Below, piece after piece: positions 57,074 to 64,000 of a stretch of 64,000 bases of DNA. How positions within the stretch are numbered: position 1 is the stretch's first letter; each line of letters starts with the position of its first letter. The stretch is from Polyodon spathula (Eukaryota; Chordata; Actinopteri; Acipenseriformes; Polyodontidae): positions 71,690,618 to 71,754,617 of the forward strand of contig NC_054537.1 in assembly GCF_017654505.1 (NCBI RefSeq), in the 5' to 3' direction. The translations under genes were made by a program, and so were the position numbers. The notes beneath the pieces were generated by a model that worked only from the letters and a program-made list of their open reading frames with translations, was not told the DNA's origin and ran no database searches.

Positions 57074-60000
57074 TATCCCACCGCTCAGAGTGGAGCCGAA
57101 GGAACACTCGGCTAAATCTACCTTCCCCATTACTCCCCCCTCCCGGGAAAAATAATCCGCATTTTGGTGGTCTTTCCCCGCACGGTGTACCATGTGGTAC
57201 ATGAAGGGCTGCAATGCCAGATACCACCGAGTTATCCGGGCATTGCTGTCCTTCATTGTGCTTAACCACTTGAGTGGGGCGTGGTCTGTGACCAGATCAA
57301 ATGAGTGTCCCAGCAGGTAGTATCGTAAAGAGTGAGTAGCCCATTTAATGGCCAAACACTCTTTTTCGACTACGGAGTAGTTGCGTTCCCGAGGTAACAT
57401 TTTTTTACTGAGGTATAATATCGGGTGCTCTACTCCAGCTACTTTTTGGGACAAGACTGCACCCAAACCTACATCCGATGCGTCGGTGTGGAGGATGAAT
57501 CTCTTGGTGAAATCTGGTGTGATAAGAGTGGGGGCCTGGCAAAGTGTACGCTTAATAGTATCAAACGCTCCCTGACACTCAGCTGACCATTTAATTAAAT
57601 TTGGAGCACTCTTTTTGGTGAGGTCGACTAACGGGTTAACCACTGTGGCGTACTCGGGGATGAAGCGGCGGTAATAACCGGCTAAGCCCAGTAGTGACCT
57701 CACCTGAGTCTTGGTTTTGGGGATCGCTGCATCAACCAAAGCCTGGATTTTGGTGACTACAGGTCTCACCCTTCCATTCCCCATTAAAAATCCCAAATAT
57801 TGAGTCTCTGTTTTGGCAAACGCACATTTCCTCAAGTTAGCTGTCAGCCGGGCTGCCCTTAGAGACTGAAGAACGGCTGCAACCCTAGCCAAATGCTCTC
57901 GCCAGGTGGAGCTGTAAATAACCACATCATCAATATACGCTGCTGCATATTCATGATGTGGGCGTAAAACCTGGTCCATCAGTCTCTGAAAGGCAGCGGG
58001 CGCACCATGTAGCCCAAACGGCATGGTTTTAAAGTGGAACAGCCCTTCTGGTGTTGAAAATGCGGTTTTCTCTCTGGAGCTGCGGGTTAAAGGGATTTGC
58101 CAATATCCCTTCGTCAGGTCCAGAGTGGAAATAAACCTCGCTTTTCCCAGTCTGTCTAAAAGTTCGTCGACCCGAGGCATGGGATATGCATCGAACTTAG
58201 CAATAGCGTTCACCTTTCTGAAATCCACACAGAAGCGGTTGGTGCCGTCTTTCTTAGCCACTATGACGATCGGACTGCACCACTCGCTCCTGGAAGGCTC
58301 AATCACCCCAAGCTCGAGCATATCCCATACCTCTTTGCGAACGCCACTTCGTCGACTTTCCGGGATCCGGTACGGTCTCTCTCGCACTGTGACACCTGGT
58401 GGAGAGATAATGTCATATTCAACTAAGTTTGTCCTGCCGGGCACGTCAGAAAAAACATCGCTGAACTCCTCAATAAGCTTACGCAGCTCTCTTTGCTGAT
58501 CCGGAACCAATTGTTCCCCCATAGAAATCGCTCTTGTGCTCGGGGTCTCTGAACAGGGACCTAAATCATCCTCCATATTGCCTGGGGCTATAAATAAGAC
58601 CTCCCTTGCCTGCCAGGGCTTTAATAAATTGACATGATAAATTTCACGTTCATTTCGGCGATCGGGCTGTCTAATTTCATAATTTACTTTCCCTATAGCC
58701 CGAATCACTTCATACGGCCCCTGCCATTTAGCACACAGTTTCGATTCAGATGAGGGAAGTAGCAGCATTACCTTGTCCCCTGGTCGAAAGGTTCGAATCC
58801 GTGCATTTTTGTTGTAATGCTGCTGTTGTCGGTGCTGAGCCGATCTGAGGTTGTCTTGGGCCAAACGACCGACCAAATCCAGGCGATCTCGTAGTAGGAG
58901 CACATACTTCACTACATTTTTAGACGAGCCTTTGTGCTCCTCCCACCCCTCCCTCAGCAGGTCGAGAATGCCGCGAGGCTGCCGGCCGTACAGGAGCTCA
59001 AAGGGGGAGAACCCCGTTGAACTCTGCGGCACTTCTCTCACCGCAAAAAGGAGGTAGGGAAGAAGCGATGCCCAATGTTTCTGCTCCTGTGTTACAAATC
59101 GCCTCAGCATCGACTTTAAGGTCTGATTAAAACGTTCAACCAAACCGTCCGATTGTGGATGATAAACGGACGTCCTGATGGGACGTATTTTTAATATTTT
59201 GTACACCTGCTGTAACGTATTGGACAAAAAATTGGTTCCGTGATCAGTCAAAATCTCCTTGGGGATCCCTACTCTAGCCATAATGTGCGCTAACTCGGTG
59301 GCTATTGCAGCTGCACTAGTGGACCTCAATGGAACTGCCTCTGGGTATCGCGTTGCATAATCCACCACTACTAATATATGCGTATACCCAGAGTCAGAAG
59401 GTAGCAAAGGGCCCATTATGTCCATTGCAATGCGCTCGAACGGAGTGGAAATAATCGGCAGTGGGACCAAAGGAGCGGGGCGCACTCGACCTGGCGCTAC
59501 TCGCTGGCAGTCTGGGCATGTGGCTACATATTTCGACACATCAGTATGAAGACCGAGCCAATAGAATCGAGCCAATATTCGCTCCCTCGTCTTCTCGGCT
59601 CCGAGGTGCCCCGCAAAAGGGATATCATGCGCCAGCCTCATGACCTCGGTCCGACAAGACGGGGGAACCAATAATTGTGTTACAGGCTGTCCTGTGCCCG
59701 CGGCTAGGTTTACCCTATATAGTAATTGCCCCTTTATACTGAAATGTGGATATACTAGCGGCCCAGCGCCATCAACATCCTTACCTTCAATGGACCGGAC
59801 CTGCCCCCAAGCGTGCACCAGTGACGGGTCGTTCTTTTGGCCCCACACTAGGTCCGCGCTTGAGTACCACGGGTCCGGTATATTGAGAGGGGCTGGAATA
59901 ACCTCTGCCCTAGTCGGCCCAGTAACCTCGCTCTCTCGGTCGCACTGCGTTCCCACTCCCTTCGACTGGCGTTTGTTACCATTACAGCACTCTCCCACCA

Positions 60001-61498
60001 GACCCCAGCCTTGTCTCAAAGACGCTCCCTCCCATTTCGCGGTCCGTCTCTCCTTATTTGTTTTTCTAGGACGGAACAGAGGGGAAAACATTTCAGGATG
60101 AAAAGGAAACACATCACCAATCCGTTCCTTTTTCCCTTTTTCTGCCACGTTTACGTGTGTGGCTGAGACTGCCATTATTTGCACCAATTCTTTGAATTTT
60201 GGCCAGTCTCGGCCCAGAATAACTGGGTGCGGCAACCTTTCCGCCACCCCGACTACAAGGTGACGTTTTATCGGTCCTACCGATAAATATACTTTTAGGG
60301 TGGGGTATGCCGCCGTGTCTCCATGGATACAGGAGATGGCCACCTGACCTTGTGGCCGCCACGACATACCGCCCAAGAGAGCTGTCCTGATCAAGGTTTG
60401 CTCACACCCTGTGTCCACTAACGCGTGGGTTTTCACATTCCCTAAAACCACGTCAATCAGACAGGGCCCCTCCCAACCGTTTTCCCCCTGCTTACCCGTT
60501 CCAGGTGTCCAGTTGCATGCAGCCACGTCACACTCCATAGCAGCGGGGCATGACCTGGCCCTATGTCCTGGCTGGTTACACCTAAAACAGAGTGGAGGGA
60601 CAGAGGGGGCATAGGTTAAATATCTGTCCCGCTGCTGGTAGGGCAACGGGGCAGGGGCAACACCTCTACCCCAGCTGGGGGCCATCCTCGGTCTCCATGG
60701 GGGGGAGGCAAGGGGGCCCAACGGGGTCGGCGGTCTGGGAGGTCTGGGTGCCGGGACCGAGGGTGATGGTGGTGGTGTTGGAGGAGAGGGAGGGAGAGGT
60801 TGGTTCCTGAGCAGGGCAGGGGCTGACAGGATCCCGACCCGGGCTGACGTCAAAGAGTCCTCAAAATCTTCGGCCAATTTGACCGCCTCCTCCAGGGTGT
60901 CAGGGTTGTGGCGCCGTACCCACGCCTGAGTTTCGGCGCCGACCACATGGCAGAATTGTTCCACCACAATGGCTTCCCCCATTTGTTGAGCGGTCTTCTT
61001 CTCTGGGGTCAGCCAATGGACCATGTGGTCGCACAACCGCTGTGCCACCACCCTGGGGCGTGTCTCCGGGGCTCTCCGGTACTCGCGGAACCGCGTCCGG
61101 TGGGTCTCCGCGGTGATGTTGAGACGACGGAGGATAGCCTGCTTGACTAGGTCATAGTCAGTGGCGTACTGGTCGCTCAGGGCTTGGTAAGCTGCCTGCG
61201 CTTCCCCGATCAGGCAAGGTCCTAGCTGGCTTGCCCAGAACTCCCGAGGCCATCCCGCCGCGGTTGCCAGCCGCTCGAACGCCACCAAAAATGCCTCCGG
61301 ATCATCCTCCGCCGTCATTTTCATGGCCCGTGCCTTCGGGGCCGACATCAATGATGTTCCGGTAGGGGTCGCTCCTGCAGCAACGATCAGCCCTACCCGT
61401 TCAATGAGCGCCGTATAGCGCTCCTCCCTCCGTCTCTCCTCTGCATCCCGTCTGGTCTCCAGTGCCTGCAGCAACTCCGCCAGCGCGTTGCGGTCCAT
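56903..61498 (-). CDS. Gag-pol polyprotein of the Gmr1-like element, uninterrupted
   Basis: About 1,531 residues from the ATG at 61,498 (MDRNALAEL); the frame is open a little further upstream, but only through the primer site into the LTR. Gag capsid-like region about 60-225; proline-rich linker 235-270; CCHC zinc knuckle 304-317 (CFRCNQPGHRARSC). Protease with DTG 362-364 and ILGRDW 427-432. Integrase zinc-binding H624, H631, C661, C664; catalytic D693, D752, E788 (35 residues between the last two); C-terminal GPY-type module 927-962. RT with LDLTKGYWQIPL near 1126, MPFGL 1159-1163 and YIDD 1188-1191. RNase H with TDAS near 1338, E1378-1380, TDH near 1404 and HQNADYFSR near 1444. All catalytic residues are present and no stop or frameshift is seen. 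Gag and pol share one frame. About the last 56 residues are encoded in the 3' LTR. Confidence 0.95.
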   Translation of the reverse strand: MDRNALAELLQALETRRDAEERRREERYTALIERVGLIVAAGATPTGTSLMSAPKARAMKMTAEDDPEAFLVAFERLATAAGWPREFWASQLGPCLIGEAQAAYQALSDQYATDYDLVKQAILRRLNITAETHRTRFREYRRAPETRPRVVAQRLCDHMVHWLTPEKKTAQQMGEAIVVEQFCHVVGAETQAWVRRHNPDTLEEAVKLAEDFEDSLTSARVGILSAPALLRNQPLPPSPPTPPPSPSVPAPRPPRPPTPLGPLASPPWRPRMAPSWGRGVAPAPLPYQQRDRYLTYAPSVPPLCFRCNQPGHRARSCPAAMECDVAACNWTPGTGKQGENGWEGPCLIDVVLGNVKTHALVDTGCEQTLIRTALLGGMSWRPQGQVAISCIHGDTAAYPTLKVYLSVGPIKRHLVVGVAERLPHPVILGRDWPKFKELVQIMAVSATHVNVAEKGKKERIGDVFPFHPEMFSPLFRPRKTNKERRTAKWEGASLRQGWGLVGECCNGNKRQSKGVGTQCDRESEVTGPTRAEVIPAPLNIPDPWYSSADLVWGQKNDPSLVHAWGQVRSIEGKDVDGAGPLVYPHFSIKGQLLYRVNLAAGTGQPVTQLLVPPSCRTEVMRLAHDIPFAGHLGAEKTRERILARFYWLGLHTDVSKYVATCPDCQRVAPGRVRPAPLVPLPIISTPFERIAMDIMGPLLPSDSGYTHILVVVDYATRYPEAVPLRSTSAAAIATELAHIMARVGIPKEILTDHGTNFLSNTLQQVYKILKIRPIRTSVYHPQSDGLVERFNQTLKSMLRRFVTQEQKHWASLLPYLLFAVREVPQSSTGFSPFELLYGRQPRGILDLLREGWEEHKGSSKNVVKYVLLLRDRLDLVGRLAQDNLRSAQHRQQQHYNKNARIRTFRPGDKVMLLLPSSESKLCAKWQGPYEVIRAIGKVNYEIRQPDRRNEREIYHVNLLKPWQAREVLFIAPGNMEDDLGPCSETPSTRAISMGEQLVPDQQRELRKLIEEFSDVFSDVPGRTNLVEYDIISPPGVTVRERPYRIPESRRSGVRKEVWDMLELGVIEPSRSEWCSPIVIVAKKDGTNRFCVDFRKVNAIAKFDAYPMPRVDELLDRLGKARFISTLDLTKGYWQIPLTRSSREKTAFSTPEGLFHFKTMPFGLHGAPAAFQRLMDQVLRPHHEYAAAYIDDVVIYSSTWREHLARVAAVLQSLRAARLTANLRKCAFAKTETQYLGFLMGNGRVRPVVTKIQALVDAAIPKTKTQVRSLLGLAGYYRRFIPEYATVVNPLVDLTKKSAPNLIKWSAECQGAFDTIKRTLCQAPTLITPDFTKRFILHTDASDVGLGAVLSQKVAGVEHPILYLSKKMLPRERNYSVVEKECLAIKWATHSLRYYLLGHSFDLVTDHAPLKWLSTMKDSNARITRWYLALQPFMYHMVHRAGKDHQNADYFSREGGVMGKVDLAECSFGSTLSGGICDGKMSSGDKSSSQPVRALKNGRRSIWKGWPDSSFPGQGSGSAWMEARLCCKTVLI

Positions 61499-61500
61499 AG

Positions 61501-61518
61501 TCCCGTGTTCTGACACCA
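61501..61518 (-). other. Primer-binding site, tRNA-Leu-like
   Basis: Two bases inside the 5' LTR, the minus strand reads TGGTGTCAGAACACGGGA. The first eleven bases and the last four agree with the complement of the 3' end of vertebrate tRNA-Leu (…TTCTGACACCA). The spacing and TGG start fit a minus-strand primer site. It ends only two bases before the gag ATG, so the 5' leader is extremely short. Confidence 0.75.
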
Positions 61519-61520
61519 CG

Positions 61521-62255
61521 TGTGGCAAAGTGGCTAGTGGAGGGGAACAGGTAAAACGGTGATGCGATGCAGGAGTGACAGGCAGACAACAGTTTCCAGT
61601 GAAAAGGTGCTTTTATTTATAATCCAGGTCTGGTGACCGTTAAATAATAAATCCCCGGCTATACACAACAATGTGTAAAGCACGGGGATAGCAATAACAG
61701 GGACACAGTCCCGAACAAAACGAACACACGGTCACCAGTCCTGGGTGAGTGCAGACGTGCTTGTGGTGGGTGAAGACACTGTATTTCGTGACGGTTCCGT
61801 GCAGTGGTGATCCGGATTGTGCTGACCCTGGTCGACAGCTCCGGATAGGTGAGTTAACTGTCTGGTGGTGCAAAACGCAGACAATTACAAAACAAACACA
61901 ACAATACACAACACGTAATTCTCTGCAACAACGAGAGCTCCTCTCTCGATCCTTCTCTCTCCGAACATTTACCCAAACGAAGGAAAAGATCAGCGTTACC
62001 CTGGCCCCTATATGTAATCCCGCATGATATCGAGATAAACGGTTGCAGCTGCCTTATTACTTGCAGCTGCCTCTCGTTTACCTTTCAAATCAATACGGTC
62101 TTACAACAGAGTCTCGCTTCCATCCAGGCTGACCCACTTCCCTGACCCGGAAACGAACTGTCAGGCCAGCCCTTCCAGATGCTTCTCCTCCCGTTCTTTA
62201 GCGCCCTCACAGGTTGGGAGGAAGATTTATCACCAGAACTCATCTTTCCGTCACA
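61521..62255 (-). repeat. 5' LTR of the Gmr1-like element
   Basis: Same length and ends as the 3' LTR. Differences seen by eye: three near 61,553-61,556, two near 61,698, and single changes near 61,905, 61,989 and 62,180. The presumed promoter TATA-like word is at 62,007-62,014 and the polyadenylation signal at 61,612-61,617, both read on the minus strand. It would drive transcription of the gag-pol frame. Confidence 0.95.
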
Positions 62256-62260
62256 GAGCC

Positions 62261-64000
62261 TCCTTTACATTTTCCAATTCACCGCTTATGTGAACTTTGT
62301 ATGGAACAATTACGAAACGCTGCAATACAAATCAGTACAGTTTCCTGTAAAATCGGATCCAAACATACATAAACCTCTTGATTAGTTTAGAAATAAATTA
62401 TGTATTACTTGTATTTGTGTGCATACTGCAAACCACACAAAGCTTTCTTTGGTTTACATTTGTGTTTGTTGAAGCAAACGGCTGAAATTAGACAGTGGAT
62501 AATAAAAAAAAGAATTATGAAATATTACTGTATGTATTAATTTGAATGATACTATAAATTAGATATTCCTTTGTTTAGATTTAGGTGTAAGTAGCTTCAT
62601 AAAGCAATAAGGTACATACCTTGAATCTTAATCGTCTCCTTTGAAGCTCACATCTCATCATCTTAATCTTTTGCAATCTCTCTCTTCTCTTCTGTTCTCT
62701 TCAGCACTGTTCTTTTCGCTTCTGGCTTGTCTGTGCTTTAATATTCTTTTGGCATTTTTGTAGTAACAAAAGGTTCCAAATAATTGTTAGGATTGTCGGA
62801 AGCAAAGCAATTGCGTCCATCCTTTCAGTTTTGTAAACAATGAATGTGACGGCTTTCCGGGAAAGAACTGCCAGAATTTTACCTTATCACATGGCTTGCT
62901 GGGAAAAAAAGCCAACATCCAACTCGAGTAGATTATCAATGCAGGTTCAGGAGGAATGTGGGAGAACCCGAATCAACTCAGATTGGTGGTTAATCCGTGC
63001 AAATGGAAATCAAGGAATTATTTTGTGTATTAAACCAGAATGATTCACTTAATACAGCAACTGGTCAGTTTAATACCAATAATTGATTACACTTCTTCTC
63101 TGGTCTAACAAAGGACCTATAAAAAAGCCTCATTTATATATATATATATAGGGCTATAACCTGTGGTTCCATCATTCTTCAACAATTCCTTCTTTTGTAA
63201 CTTTTCTCCATTACAGATTTGGTATCCTCTTCGTCCTTCTTATAAACCTACTAACAATGCACCGACAACCTCCATATATCATACCCAGATAAGGAATGTG
63301 TCCTTATTAGTAACTTTCCACAAGCTTGCCTTTACACTGAATGTAAGGAAATATACAGACAAAGGATGGCAATGTAAAAAGCACAAAAATATTACCTTTT
63401 CTTCTAACAGTAACAAATGTAAAATATCATTTGAGTTGCTTGGGGGGGGTTGGCCTTCATGGTGTCTTTAAATTCAGTCTTTATATTAATCTTTATTTCA
63501 TTGTTTTAGTTAAAACAAAAAAAAATGTTTAGCCTGGAAAAGCACCCCCACCCCTGTGTGTATTCATGTGAATGATATTACAAATTAGATAGTCCGTTGT
63601 TTAGATTCAAGTTTAAGTAGCTAAGTAGTACATGGACAGTGATCAACTTTTTTGACACACAGAAAAATAGTATGGAAATTCATGGGCCAATTAAGTTCAG
63701 GATTATGATCCTCTTAGGAGCCATGGGGAGAATTAGATTACTATCATACTTTGAACCGGTGCAGAAATTCTGCATTCCCTGTTTGTTTGTGTACAATGGA
63801 GGATACAATAAACGAGTCTTGAAAAAGAGCAGGCCGTGTACACTTGCTGTAATTGATGATCATTTTGACTATCCTGAAGTGTAGAATTGTCATATTTATG
63901 TCATATTTATTTCTTAATTTGCTAATGTGTGTCTTATAAAGAAATAAAAAGTTCTGTTTGAATATGAGGGCAGTCCTGTCGAGCCAAATGACATGTGGCT
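62261..64000. other. No gene established; contains a ~75-bp duplicated segment
   Basis: A+T-rich DNA right of the element. A segment near 62,535-62,605 (AATTAGATATTCCTTTGTTT and flanks) recurs in diverged form near 63,560-63,628 (AATTAGATAGTCCGTTGTTT). Small ORFs at 62,840-63,043, 63,163-63,471 and 63,639-63,884 lack motifs I recognise. The last ends TLAVIDDHFDYPEV and is followed by AATAAA near 63,943, so a terminal exon cannot be excluded. A short TA tract is near 63,138-63,151. Confidence 0.3.

Larger units (their letters stand above)
56339..62255 (-). mobile_element. Full-length Gmr1-like LTR retrotransposon (integrase before RT)
   Basis: A complete 5,917-bp element on the minus strand. 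LTRs of 735 bp lie at 56,339-57,073 (3') and 61,521-62,255 (5'). The target duplication GAGCC is at 56,334-56,338 and 62,256-62,260. A tRNA-Leu-like primer site adjoins the 5' LTR, and a single long gag-pol frame fills the interior. By eye the LTRs differ at about eight positions (roughly 1%), so insertion is recent relative to everything else here. Ty3/gypsy-type domains occur in Ty1/copia-like order, the hallmark of the Gmr1 group first described in Atlantic cod. There is no envelope gene. The element is GC-rich against A+T-rich flanks, and it is the only potentially autonomous element in the window. Confidence 0.95.

Noticed and set aside
57069..61589. Several open frames of 60-158 codons on the plus strand or other minus frames
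   Set aside because: Shadows of the GC-rich gag-pol frame of the Gmr1-like element; no independent motifs.

Overview
The window looks like non-genic DNA from a vertebrate, most likely a fish. It is A+T-rich, full of (TA)n, (CT)n and (TAA)n microsatellites, and carries a mix typical of fish genomes: Ty3/gypsy elements of several lineages, a DIRS-type retrotransposon, L2/CR1-like LINEs, and hAT, Tc1-like, piggyBac-like and other DNA transposons. I found no intact host gene, tRNA, rRNA or CRISPR array. The species cannot be fixed from the sequence; a ray-finned fish, perhaps a non-teleost, is my inference.

Layout. 1-5.9 kb: a decayed LINE (+), split in its 3' UTR by a solo LTR, then a degraded Ty3/gypsy pol (+). 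7.8-8.9 kb: the 3' end of a minus-strand LTR element with a 114-bp repeat. 11.3-13.3 kb: a dead hAT transposase (+). 14.0-16.6 kb: a decayed Cys-rich ORF of a multicopy metazoan family, interrupted by an LTR. 16.6-34.5 kb: mostly single-copy-looking DNA with microsatellites, small inverted-repeat elements, a SINE-like unit and two stretches resembling conserved regulatory DNA. 34.5-38.8 kb: Tc1-like end, DIRS pol, piggyBac-like ends, a perfect hairpin and a transposase-like ORF. 39.0-45.7 kb: three solo LTRs and a 5'-truncated minus-strand gypsy element. 45.7-54.7 kb: mostly unannotatable, with a foldback element and a hAT-like MITE. 54.7-56.0 kb: a solo LTR and a LINE 3' end.

The best-preserved feature is a full-length LTR retrotransposon at 56,339-62,255 (minus strand). 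It has 735-bp LTRs differing at about 8 positions by eye, a 5-bp target-site duplication, a tRNA-Leu-like primer-binding site and one uninterrupted ~1,531-codon gag-pol frame. Its domain order is gag - protease - integrase - reverse transcriptase - RNase H. Integrase therefore precedes RT, as in Ty1/copia, although the domains are Ty3/gypsy-like. This is the arrangement known for Gmr1-like elements. A solo LTR of the same family lies at 39,036-39,761.

There are no operons. The only functional relationships are those within each mobile element (promoter and polyadenylation signals in LTRs, primer site, polyprotein) and the nesting of younger elements in older ones.
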